From positions 62,001 to 126,000 of the forward strand of contig NZ_JAPHAV010000005.1 in the NCBI RefSeq assembly GCF_026241335.1: DNA of 64,000 nt. The letters run 5' to 3'. The notes under the pieces were generated by a model. That model did no database searches. It was not told where the DNA came from and worked only from the letters and a program-made list of their open reading frames with translations. Origin of the DNA: Ochrobactrum chromiisoli (lineage in GTDB: Bacteria > Pseudomonadota > Alphaproteobacteria > Rhizobiales > Rhizobiaceae). This document shows positions 16,684 to 25,190 of this stretch, one piece after another (position 1 is the first letter of the stretch; the number at the start of each line of letters is the position of its first letter). The position numbers were made by a program, and so were the translations under genes.

Positions 16684-17936
16684 GCATGGATATTTTGGCA
16701 AGAGCAGATCGGCGGCTTATATCTTTGGCAAAAAGCGCTCCGGCCCAGCAGAGCCAAAGTGGTGGACAGGCGCGCGAAGATCAGCAGATGTCGGATACAG
16801 CAAAGCTTTTTGGCGCATTGCTGGAAAAACCACAGAGCAAAGAGGCCGGAACGTCCGCACAGAAAGACGATCGTGATCCGCAGGAGGCGGACGCCGTATC
16901 CGCTGATCCTCTGCTTCAATCATATGTTTGCACTGTGCCACAGCGCCTTTTCAGCCTTGCTGCAAACCTCTCGGTGGCCCATGAAACAAATTCTCCATTG
17001 CCGGTCGGGGCTGACAGCCAACCTGCTGTTGTACCCGATGCCAATGAAGCCGATCCCACTTCATTAGCACCAGACGCTGCACTCTTTGCTCTCTCGACTG
17101 ATATTGAAAACAAACCTCTCGGACTTACCACGGTCGATAAGCGGCAAGCTGCTCCCATCAATACTAAAACGGGCAATGGAACGGAAGTGGTCCTAGAGAA
17201 CCGTGTTCTGAAACAAGACAATGCACCTCCAGAACGGGAAAATATGGCGGAAGAGGCCGCTATCGTGAAACGACCAGCCGAGGGGGGGGATGTGCAGGAT
17301 CGTATTGTCATTCAGCCGCCGCCGCAGATATCTCGCGGCAATGGGCCTATTGAAGCAAAGGTCGAAATTGTTGCCCAACAAGCATCTGCGCGCATCGACG
17401 ACATTCAGCTTATTTCTGAACGCAGTTTTGGCGCGGTCAAGACATTGCATATCAAGCTTGATCCTGTTGAGCTTGGGACGGTGACAGCACGTATTCGGAT
17501 GGAGGCCGACACGATTGAAGTGCATCTTATCGCCGACAAGGCACATGGCGCGGAAGCCCTGGTTGCGGATCGCGCGATGATAGAAAAAGCGCTGAAAGCT
17601 GCGGGCGTTACTGAAGATGCAAAAATTACGGTGACGGTCGCTGAGCGTGGTGCTCTCACTCTCCAGCAAACCACATCCAGTCAAAGTGCCGGGCATCAGC
17701 AGGCAGGCAATCAGCTGTCTGGCCAGCAACAGGGCTCCGGTATGCAAAGTGACGCCGATGGCCGTAACGGCTCACAGGGGCAGTCGCAGTCGCATTTCAT
17801 GGGTGGAGAAAGCAGGCAGAATGGTGAATCCGCACATACAAGACGTGGCCCTTCCGACGCACGCAGTCCGAATGCGGAGGCGATATTGGATGCTACCGCT
17901 CACAATAACGGTCGTCATCGCGGCCTGGTTGTCTAA
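16680..17936 (+). CDS. fliK: Flagellar hook-length control protein FliK (MotD-type)
   Basis: FliK is an exported molecular ruler that sets hook length and switches export specificity. The 418-residue product is mostly low-complexity and Gln/Ser/Ala-rich, as expected. It has one recognisable C-terminal Flg_hook domain at about 250-330 (FGAVKTLHIKLDPVELGTVTARIRMEADTIEVHLIAD), where LDPVELGTV is the family signature. In rhizobia this gene was first called motD and later recognised as fliK. The 3' end overlaps the start of the transglycosylase gene. Confidence 0.87.
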   Translation: MSMDILARADRRLISLAKSAPAQQSQSGGQAREDQQMSDTAKLFGALLEKPQSKEAGTSAQKDDRDPQEADAVSADPLLQSYVCTVPQRLFSLAANLSVAHETNSPLPVGADSQPAVVPDANEADPTSLAPDAALFALSTDIENKPLGLTTVDKRQAAPINTKTGNGTEVVLENRVLKQDNAPPERENMAEEAAIVKRPAEGGDVQDRIVIQPPPQISRGNGPIEAKVEIVAQQASARIDDIQLISERSFGAVKTLHIKLDPVELGTVTARIRMEADTIEVHLIADKAHGAEALVADRAMIEKALKAAGVTEDAKITVTVAERGALTLQQTTSSQSAGHQQAGNQLSGQQQGSGMQSDADGRNGSQGQSQSHFMGGESRQNGESAHTRRGPSDARSPNAEAILDATAHNNGRHRGLVV

Positions 17937-18450
17937 TGCGATTTTCGCCAATGCCGCGAATATTTGCGAACGTGAAATGCACCGCGCATCCTCGCGTTAT
18001 GGCGTCCCGCTTGGGATACTTTACGCGGTCGGTCTGACGGAGACAGGGCGAAAAAACTCTCTGCAGCCCTACGCTATGAATATTGAGGGGCGCGCTGAGT
18101 TCTTTTCGTCGCAAGCAGCAGCCCTGCGACGGTTTGAAGAGGCCCATGCCGAAGGCGTAAAGTTGATTGATCTGGGTTGTATGCAGATCAATCATTATTA
18201 TCACAGCGGCGAATTTCCATCGGTTGCGGCCATGCTGCAACCATCCCTGAATGTTGATTACGCCGCACGTTTTCTAAGGCGCCTTCGGGATCGCGAAGGC
18301 AATTGGACCATGGCAGTTGCACGCTATCATGCAGGCCCGAATAATGACCCTGCGCAGAAACGGTATGTTTGTCGCGTGATGACAAATATGGTCGTAACAG
18401 GCTTCGGAAAATGGACGGAGCAGGCAAAAAACTTTTGCTCGGTTTTATAA
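17872..18450 (+). CDS. Lytic transglycosylase, probable flagellum-specific peptidoglycan hydrolase
   Basis: This is a soluble lytic transglycosylase-type enzyme that cuts the glycan strand of peptidoglycan, probably to let the rod through. The product (192 residues) has an N-terminal hydrophobic export signal ending near AIFANA and an SLT fold. The catalytic Glu is in YAVGLTETGR, followed by LGCMQINHYYH and the AVARYHAGPNN block. The start is uncertain: ATG 17872 gives a basic MRRRYW n-region, whereas ATG 17890 has a better-placed GGAGG. Because FlgJ here (28563) lacks a muramidase domain, this is the best candidate for rod-gap opening. Confidence 0.85.
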   Translation: MRRRYWMLPLTITVVIAAWLSNAIFANAANICEREMHRASSRYGVPLGILYAVGLTETGRKNSLQPYAMNIEGRAEFFSSQAAALRRFEEAHAEGVKLIDLGCMQINHYYHSGEFPSVAAMLQPSLNVDYAARFLRRLRDREGNWTMAVARYHAGPNNDPAQKRYVCRVMTNMVVTGFGKWTEQAKNFCSVL

Positions 18451-18574
18451 GTAAGTGCTTAAAATTCAGTGGTTGTATCCGAATGGCAGATACACCTCAA
18501 TTTTAGGTGCACACTCTGAGGTTGCTTTAACTGAAGGGCTTAATTTAGGGATCAAGTTTTTAAGTCCTTGTAAT

Positions 18575-18773
18575 GAATCGTTAAATATCGTGAGGCGTTA
18601 ACGATTTGTTAACTTTTTTGCACCACTAATCGGGCATCATTGCAATTAAAGCGATTCCTGACGCATTAGGTTAATCTATTGCGGATCCCTATTTATTGGG
18701 GGCAACTATTTGTAATTGTCGCTGAGTCCTCCTGCCAGTTAGGTCTGCCTTAGATGGGGTAACATATTGATTC
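18575..18773 (+). promoter_or_regulatory. ftcR promoter region with CtrA box and four GANTC sites
   Basis: The 336-base gap between the transglycosylase gene and ftcR has no gene. It contains TTAACGATTTGTTAAC (18598-18613), a perfect TTAA-N7-TTAAC CtrA-type box. It also has GANTC (CcrM methylation) sites at 18575-18579, 18653-18657, 18724-18728 and 18769-18773. Both are cell-cycle signals in Alphaproteobacteria. The remainder (18451-18574) shows no clear terminator or other feature. Confidence 0.65.
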
Positions 18774-18786
18774 GGAAGGTGGGCCG

Positions 18787-19470
18787 ATGATCGTAGTCGT
18801 AGATGAGCGCGAACTTGTGACCGAGGGGTACTCCTCCTGGTTCGGCCGAGAGGGCATCACGACGACGGGGTTTCGTCCATGTGATTTCAACGATTGGGTT
18901 GAAACTGTACCACAGCATGACATTATGGCTGTCGAGGCATTCTTGATTGGTGAATGCGCTGGTCAAAGCGGTCTTCCCTCCCTTATTCGTGAACGGTGCA
19001 AAGCCCCGGTGATAGCGGTTAATGATCGCCCATCTCTTGAGCATACGTTAGAACTTTTTCAATCTGGGGTTGATGATGTTGTCCGCAAGCCGGTTCATGT
19101 GCGAGAAATTCTCGCGCGCATCAATGCGATCCGCCGCAGAATAGGCATCGCAGGTTCAAGTGACGACGATGGCACAGAGCTTGGACCAATCAAAGTGTTC
19201 TCTGATGGCCGTGACCCACAGGTCAATGGCATCGATTTTATTTTGCCACGTCGTGAGCGCCGCATTCTGGAATATCTGGTTGCCAATCAAGGCCGTCGTC
19301 TTAACAAGACCCAGATTTTCAACGCAATCTATGGCATTTTCGACAGTGAAGTCGAAGAGAATGTCGTTGAAAGCCATATCAGTAAGCTGCGCAAAAAACT
19401 GCGCGAGAAGCTTGGTTTCGATCCGATCGATTCCAAGCGCTTCTTAGGCTACTGCATCAACATCGAATAA
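18787..19470 (+). CDS. ftcR: Flagellar transcriptional regulator FtcR (OmpR-type, atypical receiver)
   Basis: FtcR is the flagellar master regulator described in Brucella melitensis, related to Rem of Sinorhizobium. The 227-residue product has a receiver-like domain (1-115) and a winged-helix DNA-binding domain (about 130-225: [31 protein letters not shown] ... [19 protein letters not shown]). The acidic pocket (D6, E7) and Lys101 remain, but the position expected to be the phosphorylated Asp is Glu50 ([10 protein letters not shown]) and the usual Thr/Ser is Asn79. Activity is therefore probably independent of phosphorylation. It lies between the two halves of the flagellar island. Confidence 0.9.
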   Translation: MIVVVDERELVTEGYSSWFGREGITTTGFRPCDFNDWVETVPQHDIMAVEAFLIGECAGQSGLPSLIRERCKAPVIAVNDRPSLEHTLELFQSGVDDVVRKPVHVREILARINAIRRRIGIAGSSDDDGTELGPIKVFSDGRDPQVNGIDFILPRRERRILEYLVANQGRRLNKTQIFNAIYGIFDSEVEENVVESHISKLRKKLREKLGFDPIDSKRFLGYCINIE

Positions 19471-19483
19471 GCATATCCTCCCT

Positions 19484-19585
19484 AGCGCATCCCGAAAAGT
19501 GGGAACCGGTTTTCGGAACGAGATGCGCGTGAAAACAAAGAGATAGAGCATTTCTAACGGTCCAACTTAAAAAAGAAATGTTCTA
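19484..19585 (+). repeat. Dispersed palindromic repeat between ftcR and flgE
   Basis: Two nested hairpins are visible. In the first, GCGCAT pairs with ATGCGC and CCGAAAA with TTTTCGG around a GTGGGAACCGG tip. In the second, AGCATTTCT faces AGAAATGTT. Related copies lie at 30571, 33961 and, more distantly, 41422. It sits directly upstream of the flgE promoter motif. Confidence 0.8.
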
Positions 19586-19606
19586 AATGCCAAGACGACA
19601 GTTTCA

Positions 19607-19619
19607 CGCAAGCGTCGCC
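19607..19619 (+). promoter_or_regulatory. CAAGCTT-like motif upstream of flgE
   Basis: CGCAAGCGTCGCC carries a one-base variant (CAAGCGT, 19609-19615) of the shared heptamer, 46 bases before the flgE ATG, at a similar distance to the other copies. Confidence 0.25.
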
Positions 19620-19661
19620 CGTTAGCCTCGTTGCGAGTTGATAATTTCTCAGGAGCTGCCA

Positions 19662-20852
19662 ATGAGCCTCTACGGTATGATGCGCACCGGCGTTTCAGGC
19701 ATGAATGCGCAGGCTAACCGCCTTTCGGCGGTTGCGGAAAACATCGCAAACGCCAGCACCGTTGGCTATAAGCGCGCTGAAACACAGTTTTCCTCACTTG
19801 TGCTGCCAAGCACTGCCGGTCAGTATAATTCCGGTAGCGTTCTGACCAACGTTCGTTACGGCATATCCGATCAGGGTGGAATAAGGTCGACCGCTTCAAG
19901 AACCGACCTTGCAATTGATGGAAACGGCTTTTTTGTTGTGCAGGGCGCGGATGGAACCAGTTACCTCACGCGTGCTGGCTCGTTTGTACCCGACAAAGAC
20001 GGCTATCTTGTCAATACAGCTGGATATTATCTTCTGGGCGCAGGTCCCGATGAAAGCGCCGGTGGCTTGACCATCGCGGGCCTTGAAAGGATTAATGCCA
20101 ATGCTGCGGATCTGGAGGCTCAGGCCAGCACATCTGGCACATTTACGGTTAGTTTACCGTTGAATGGACAGGTTCCTGCGGCAGGCGAATTTAATCATAA
20201 AACGTCTCTGATCTCTTATGATTCTCAGGGTAAAAAGATTACGCTGGACGTTTATTTTACAAAGTCTGCGGATAACAACTGGGATGTTTCGGTCAAGAAT
20301 GCCGCCGATGGGGTGGAAGTCGGAACAACGAGCCTTGAATTTGATCCTGCCAACGGAGATCTGGTTGCTGGCGGTGTGGTGAGCGTTGATCTTACAGGTT
20401 ACAACGGTTCAGCGCTCAGCCTTAATCTTGGGGCTTCCAAGGAGGCTTCAGGTGAGTACACAATTTCTGAGGCTGTTATCAATGGTCAGGCCAAGTCCTC
20501 AATGAAGAGTGTCGATGTGGCCAGTGATGGCTCTATTGTCGGTATCTATGAGAATGGTTCGCAAGTCATTCTTGGGCGGATTCCACTGGCCAAAGTTCCA
20601 AGCCCCGACCGTATGACTGTTGTGAGCGGCAACGTTTTTCTTGCCAGTGCTGAATCCGGCGAAATTTCTCTTGGCTTTCCGCAAAGCAGCGGAATTGGCA
20701 AGGTTATGTCGGGTTCACTTGAAGAGTCCAAGGCTGATATTGCACAGGAACTCACGGATATGATCGAAGCGCAACGAAGCTATACTGCCAATTCGAAAGT
20801 CTTCCAGACCGGTTCCGAACTTATGGATGTTCTGGTTAATCTGAAACGCTAA
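19662..20852 (+). CDS. flgE: Flagellar hook protein FlgE
   Basis: FlgE polymerises into the hook, the universal joint. ATG at 19662 (SLYGMMRTGVSGMNAQANRL) with AGGAGCT upstream was chosen over an earlier in-frame start at 19638. The 396-residue product has the N-terminal rod/hook motif VAENIANASTVGYKRAETQF, the FlgE core (DLAIDGNGFFVVQGADGTSYLTRAG), a variable central domain and the C-terminal helix DIAQELTDMIEAQRSYTANSK. Downstream (20853-21013) is a 161-base gap before flgK. Confidence 0.96.
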   Translation: MSLYGMMRTGVSGMNAQANRLSAVAENIANASTVGYKRAETQFSSLVLPSTAGQYNSGSVLTNVRYGISDQGGIRSTASRTDLAIDGNGFFVVQGADGTSYLTRAGSFVPDKDGYLVNTAGYYLLGAGPDESAGGLTIAGLERINANAADLEAQASTSGTFTVSLPLNGQVPAAGEFNHKTSLISYDSQGKKITLDVYFTKSADNNWDVSVKNAADGVEVGTTSLEFDPANGDLVAGGVVSVDLTGYNGSALSLNLGASKEASGEYTISEAVINGQAKSSMKSVDVASDGSIVGIYENGSQVILGRIPLAKVPSPDRMTVVSGNVFLASAESGEISLGFPQSSGIGKVMSGSLEESKADIAQELTDMIEAQRSYTANSKVFQTGSELMDVLVNLKR

Positions 20853-20889
20853 ACGAAATGATTTCCCGAAGAATAAACCTGGGAAAAAT

Positions 20890-20911
20890 AGCCGCTCCGC
20901 AACAAGCGGCT
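20890..20911 (+). terminator. Weak hairpin after flgE
   Basis: AGCCGCT (20890-20896) and AGCGGCT (20905-20911) form a 7-base stem with an 8-base loop, 38 bases after flgE. No T run follows, so it may be an attenuator or 3'-end stabiliser rather than a true terminator. Confidence 0.35.
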
Positions 20912-21013
20912 GAAGCATGACCGAAGGTCGGGTTCGAGAATTTATTAATTGGTCGTGGCTGTTTTCTGTCCTTATGGACGCGAGGCGCTACGGGGGTAGT
21001 AAATGGGGATAAA

Positions 21014-22459
21014 ATGTCACTTAGTTCTGCTCTACTGACAGCCAAAAGTTCGCTTGCGGCCACGTCCAAGCAGACCTCGGTTATCTCTCGCAATGTTGCA
21101 GGGGTAAACGATACGGATTATTCGCGCCGCACCGCTTCTCTCGTCTCTGGCCCTTATGGGTCGCTTTATGTGAATATAAATCGTTCTGCAGATACTGCGC
21201 TTCTCAACCGCTTCATGCAGTCTAACAGTGCGTCGTCGTCTTCATCCATTCTTGCCGGAGGCCTCGACCGCCTCTCATCGCTTTATTCGGCGGATAATTA
21301 TTCCGCCTCACCATCGGCTCTCATTGGTGATCTCCGTGATGCCCTGCAGACTTTTGCAGCTACGCCCGCAAACGCCGCACTCGGTAACAGCGTTGTCTCC
21401 ACCGCAGAGCAGCTTGCCAATGCACTCAACGATGGGACGAAGCAGATCCAGACCCTACGCAATGATGCTGATGCAGAGATTACGGACTCAGTGGCAAGCA
21501 TTAATGATGTGCTGGCTAAGTTTGAAAAGGTCAATCAGCAGATCTTGAGCGGCACGCGTGCTGGTAACGACATTTCTGATTTCCTTGATCAGCGTGATTC
21601 CTTGCTCAAGCAACTTTCGGGCGAGGTTGGCATCACGACGATGATGCGCGGCGATAATGACATGGTCATTTTTGCTGAAAACGGCGTGACTTTGTTTGAG
21701 ACCACAGCACGAAAAGTGAGCTTTGAAACCTCTCAAGGTCTTTCTGCCGGTGCCGCTGGGAATACGGTTCTGGTCGATGGCGTGCCATTGACACATGACA
21801 CGTTCGACCAGCCTTTTGGCACGGGCCGCTTGAGCGGTCTTCTTCAGCTACGTGACCAGATCGCACCGCAATATCAGATGCAGCTCGATGAAATTGCGCG
21901 TAGTCTGATCAGTATATTTGCTGAGAGCGATCAGAGTGGTGGCGGTGGCGCAGCGAAGACGGGCTTGTTCAGCTGGTCAGGGTCGCCGGCGGTCCCGGGC
22001 GCAGGCTTGTTATCGGGCCTGGCTGGTACGATCAAAGTGTCTTCAGCATTTATAGCATCTGCAGGTGGCAACGCACTGTTGCTGCGTGATGGCGCTAACT
22101 ACAATTACAATCTTGATAGTGCGGCTGGTTTTAGCGACAGGCTTCGCGCTTTGAATGAAGCGTTCAGCGAGCGAACGAGTTTTAGTGGTTCGACCGGGCT
22201 GAACTCGGAATCAAGTCTGATTGATTACAGCGCGTCTTCGATCAGCTGGCTGGAAAGCAAACGTCAGGCCGCGAATACAAGCTTTTCGTATAATCAGACT
22301 GTAGCAAAGCAGGCGGATCAGGCGCTGTCCAATGCCAATGGTGTTAATATCGACACTGAAATGGCTCTGCTTCTCGATCTGGAACATTCCTATCAGGCAT
22401 CAAGCCGGGTGTTGACGACGATCAATGCCATGCTTGATGACCTCATTAAAGCGGTGTGA
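21014..22459 (+). CDS. flgK: Flagellar hook-filament junction protein FlgK (HAP1)
   Basis: FlgK is the first of two junction proteins between hook and filament. The 481-residue product has the axial N-terminus (SSALLTAKSSLAATSKQTSVISRNVAGVNDTDYSRR), the FlgK block DFLDQRDSLLKQLSGEVGI and a C-terminal helix VNIDTEMALLLDLEHSYQASSRVLTTINAMLDDLI. The start is ATG at 21014. It is followed immediately by flgL. Confidence 0.93.
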   Translation: MSLSSALLTAKSSLAATSKQTSVISRNVAGVNDTDYSRRTASLVSGPYGSLYVNINRSADTALLNRFMQSNSASSSSSILAGGLDRLSSLYSADNYSASPSALIGDLRDALQTFAATPANAALGNSVVSTAEQLANALNDGTKQIQTLRNDADAEITDSVASINDVLAKFEKVNQQILSGTRAGNDISDFLDQRDSLLKQLSGEVGITTMMRGDNDMVIFAENGVTLFETTARKVSFETSQGLSAGAAGNTVLVDGVPLTHDTFDQPFGTGRLSGLLQLRDQIAPQYQMQLDEIARSLISIFAESDQSGGGGAAKTGLFSWSGSPAVPGAGLLSGLAGTIKVSSAFIASAGGNALLLRDGANYNYNLDSAAGFSDRLRALNEAFSERTSFSGSTGLNSESSLIDYSASSISWLESKRQAANTSFSYNQTVAKQADQALSNANGVNIDTEMALLLDLEHSYQASSRVLTTINAMLDDLIKAV

Positions 22460-22464
22460 AGTTC

Positions 22465-23511
22465 ATGAAAGCGCAATCTATCTCGACTTACGGCGCGTCT
22501 GCTGCTCTTAAAGCTCTGGTGAGCCAGAATAAGGCGCAGCTCGTCAAAGCACGGCAAGAGGCGACGACCGGAACTGTGTTTGATGTGGGGCTTGCCTTGG
22601 GTGCAAAATCCGGCCAGACAATTTCCTTGCGTAAGGAATATGATCGTCTGGATGTGCTCACCGATATGAACAAGCTTGTTCAGCAGCGCATGGCCACCAC
22701 GCAGACCGCCACCACAGCCATCATCGAGAAAGCGCAGAATTTTCTGGGTGATCTGACAGGTGCCAGCAATTCGCCAGAAAGTGTTGCGACCGCTGCAAAA
22801 TCTGCCCGCGCGATGCTGGATTCAATCACCGGTCTTTTGAACACAAGCTATAATGGCGAGTATATTTTTTCCGGCGTGAATACAGATGTAAAGCCGGTTT
22901 CTAATTATACCGCAGGTGGCTTGGCACAAGAGGCCATTCATCACGCTTTCAAAAATCATTTCGGTTTCGCATTGGATGATGCTCAGGTCGTGGGCATCAC
23001 CGGTGATGAAATGAAGGCCTTCCTGGATGGTGACTTTGCTGACCAGTTCAACGATACCAATTGGGGGCTGAATTGGTCCGATGCCTCTGACACCGTCATC
23101 AAAAGCCGCATTTCTCCAACAGAGACGACTGAAACATCGATTTCTGCAAATGCGGATGGTTTTCGCAAGGCGATGATGTCGGCGGTTATGATTGCAGAAT
23201 TCGCAACGATCGGTCTCAATAGTGCGGCTTTTGAGGCTCTGACGTCTAAAGCCCTGAGCACGACGACACAGGCAGTCACCGAAACCACATCGGAGCAGAC
23301 AACACTCGGACTGGCACAGTCGCGCACCACAGCAGCCACGACCCGTATTGCGGCGCAACAGAAGATTTTGAACCATTCAGTTAACAATCTTGAAGAAGTC
23401 GATCCTTATGAGGCTTCTGTGCGTGTCAATGCGCTGATGACACAGATGGAAACATCTTATGCACTGACCGTTCAGCTGCAAAATATGAGCCTGCTCAATT
23501 ATCTCAAGTAA
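22465..23511 (+). CDS. flgL: Flagellar hook-filament junction protein FlgL (HAP3)
   Basis: FlgL is the second junction protein, related to flagellin. The 348-residue product starts at ATG 22465, six bases after the flgK stop (an in-frame GTG at 22456 overlaps flgK). The flagellin-type N-terminus (ALVSQNKAQLVKARQEATTG) and C-terminus (LNHSVNNLEEVDPYEASVRVNALMTQMETSYALTVQLQNMSLLNYL) are present, as is NTSYNGEYIFSGVNTDVKPV, a common FlgL block. Confidence 0.92.
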   Translation: MKAQSISTYGASAALKALVSQNKAQLVKARQEATTGTVFDVGLALGAKSGQTISLRKEYDRLDVLTDMNKLVQQRMATTQTATTAIIEKAQNFLGDLTGASNSPESVATAAKSARAMLDSITGLLNTSYNGEYIFSGVNTDVKPVSNYTAGGLAQEAIHHAFKNHFGFALDDAQVVGITGDEMKAFLDGDFADQFNDTNWGLNWSDASDTVIKSRISPTETTETSISANADGFRKAMMSAVMIAEFATIGLNSAAFEALTSKALSTTTQAVTETTSEQTTLGLAQSRTTAATTRIAAQQKILNHSVNNLEEVDPYEASVRVNALMTQMETSYALTVQLQNMSLLNYLK

Positions 23512-23602
23512 TGGGTCGGCAGCGCGAGAGCGTTCAGAACTAAACACCATTTTGCGGTCTCATGAGGGGATCCGAAAAAGGGTGATGATAAGCGGAGAAA
23601 CC

Positions 23603-23947
23603 ATGTATCAGTTGCGCTACGAAGATGTCATGAATGACGATATGGCCAGCGCCAAAGAGCGCGAGCAGATGCTGTTTGACCGCTCGATCGCCATGCTCGC
23701 GGCCGCCAAGGCGAATGGCTCAGGCTCGCATGAAGCGATTGATGCTGCCTATTTCATCAACCGGCTCTGGACAACTGTTATCGACGACCTTGCTTCGGCT
23801 GAAAACGCGCTGCCCAAGGAATTGAAAGCTGCGATCATTTCGGTGGGAATATTTATTCTCAAGGAAATCGAGCGGATTCGACAGGGTGAAAGCGATGATT
23901 ACGACACGTTGATTGAGATCACGCGCTCCATCCGGGATGGTTTGTGA
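23603..23947 (+). CDS. flaF: Flagellar biosynthesis regulator FlaF
   Basis: FlaF is an alphaproteobacterial protein needed for flagellin synthesis or secretion; with FlbT it tunes flagellin output. The 114-residue product begins at ATG 23603 behind AGCGGAGA. It has the conserved stretch [56 protein letters not shown]. flbT starts two bases after its stop codon. Confidence 0.92.
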   Translation: MYQLRYEDVMNDDMASAKEREQMLFDRSIAMLAAAKANGSGSHEAIDAAYFINRLWTTVIDDLASAENALPKELKAAIISVGIFILKEIERIRQGESDDYDTLIEITRSIRDGL

Positions 23948-23948
23948 A

Positions 23949-24407
23949 ATGGCTATAACCCCCAAGTCGGCCATGCGTCTTTCGCTTCGGGCTGGCGAGA
24001 AGATTTATATCAATGGCGCTGTTTTGAAGACGGACCGAAAGGTCTCGCTGGAGCTCCTCAACGATGCGACATTTCTGCTTGAAAATCATGTGCTTCAACC
24101 GGAAGACACGACGACCCCGCTTCGTCAGCTTTATTTCGCAGCACAGATGATATTGATCGAGCCGACTATGCGCGAACAGGCGCATGATGCTTTTGCGCGC
24201 ATGTTGAAAGGAATGTTTTCGACTTTCGCCGATGCAACAATTCTCAAGGCTCTAAAAGAAATTGATGAGCTGGTTCACAACGGACGTATCTTTGAAGCGC
24301 TTAAAACCATTCGGGCGCATTATCCGCGTGAGACTGAATTGATGGGGACTGAGAGCGTGAATTCTGTTGTTGGCAAGTCGAATAATTCTGCGGAGATAAG
24401 CCTATGA
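23949..24407 (+). CDS. flbT: Flagellin mRNA regulator FlbT
   Basis: In Caulobacter FlbT binds the 5' leader of flagellin mRNA and promotes its decay until the hook is finished. The 152-residue product starts at ATG 23949. It has the FlbT motifs [41 protein letters not shown] and [15 protein letters not shown]. The likely target here is the structured leader of fliC (10780-10838). The stop overlaps flgD (ATGA). Confidence 0.93.
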   Translation: MAITPKSAMRLSLRAGEKIYINGAVLKTDRKVSLELLNDATFLLENHVLQPEDTTTPLRQLYFAAQMILIEPTMREQAHDAFARMLKGMFSTFADATILKALKEIDELVHNGRIFEALKTIRAHYPRETELMGTESVNSVVGKSNNSAEISL

Positions 24408-24820
24408 CCACAACATCCGCTGTCGGCAACAACACGGCAAATACGAATACGAACAACAAATCGGACAGCAGTTCAGCGGCTGCCAAAGCAAGCGTTGATT
24501 ATAACTCATTCCTCAAACTTCTTGTTACTCAGATGCAGAATCAGGACCCGACGGCACCAATGGATGCGACACAATATGTCTCGCAGCTGGCGACTTTCTC
24601 AAGTGTCGAGCAGTCTGTGCAGATGAATGCCAAGCTGGAAACGCTCATCGCCAATTCATCGCTGTCACAGGCGGAGGGATTGATTGGAAGAACGGTGACA
24701 AGTGCCAACGGTACGGTGTCGGGCATCGTAAAAACCGTGACGATCCAGTCGACTGGTATGCTTGTAGAGCTTGAAGACGGCAAAACCATGCTGATTGAGC
24801 AGGGCACCAAGATCAGCTGA
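24404..24820 (+). CDS. flgD: Flagellar hook-cap scaffold protein FlgD (short form)
   Basis: FlgD caps the growing hook and guides FlgE assembly. The 138-residue product has the N-terminal signature [46 protein letters not shown] and a short C-terminal segment ([23 protein letters not shown]). The usual FlgD length is near 220 residues; the C-terminal beta domains are largely absent, as appears usual for rhizobial FlgD. It overlaps flbT and precedes fliQ by eleven bases. Confidence 0.93.
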   Translation: MTTTSAVGNNTANTNTNNKSDSSSAAAKASVDYNSFLKLLVTQMQNQDPTAPMDATQYVSQLATFSSVEQSVQMNAKLETLIANSSLSQAEGLIGRTVTSANGTVSGIVKTVTIQSTGMLVELEDGKTMLIEQGTKIS

Positions 24821-24831
24821 GGATAAGAGCT

Positions 24832-25098
24832 TTGAACGAAGCTGATGCGCTCGACATCGTTAACTCGGCGGTTTGGACCGTGCTCATGGCGAGCGGGCCT
24901 GCCGTGCTTGCCGCTATGCTTGTTGGCATAGGCATTGCCTTGTTTCAGGCTCTGACCCAGATTCAAGAAATGACGCTGACCTTCGTGCCGAAGATTATCG
25001 TAATCTTCGTTGTGCTGGCACTGACCGCGCCTTTTGTCGGTGCACAGATCAACGCCTTCACATTGCTTGTCTATTCGCGGATTGAAAACGGTTTTTAA
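24832..25098 (+). CDS. fliQ: Flagellar export gate protein FliQ
   Basis: FliQ is the small two-helix subunit of the export gate. The 88-residue product has the family profile: EADALDIVNSAVWTVLMASGPAVLAAMLVGIGIALFQALTQIQEMTLTFVPKII. The best start is TTG at 24832, preceded by AGGATAAGAG; no ATG fits the conserved N-terminus. A 92-base gap then leads to flhA. Confidence 0.94.
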   Translation: MNEADALDIVNSAVWTVLMASGPAVLAAMLVGIGIALFQALTQIQEMTLTFVPKIIVIFVVLALTAPFVGAQINAFTLLVYSRIENGF

Positions 25099-25151
25099 AT
25101 CAAGCTGTTCAATCAGATCGAACGCGTTTTCAATTCGCGACGAAGCCCTCG

Positions 25152-25164
25152 CGCAAGCTTCGCA
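25152..25164 (+). promoter_or_regulatory. CAAGCTT motif upstream of flhA
   Basis: CGCAAGCTTCGCA includes the shared heptamer (25154-25160), 31 bases before the flhA ATG, in the 92-base fliQ-flhA gap. Confidence 0.35.
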
Positions 25165-25190
25165 TTCTATAGTCCATCTGACAACAGGAG

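Noticed and set aside
17647-17871. Upstream extension of the lytic transglycosylase frame
   Set aside because: The stretch overlaps the FliK C-terminal coding region and lacks signal-peptide or family similarity; the secreted protein starts at 17872 or 17890.
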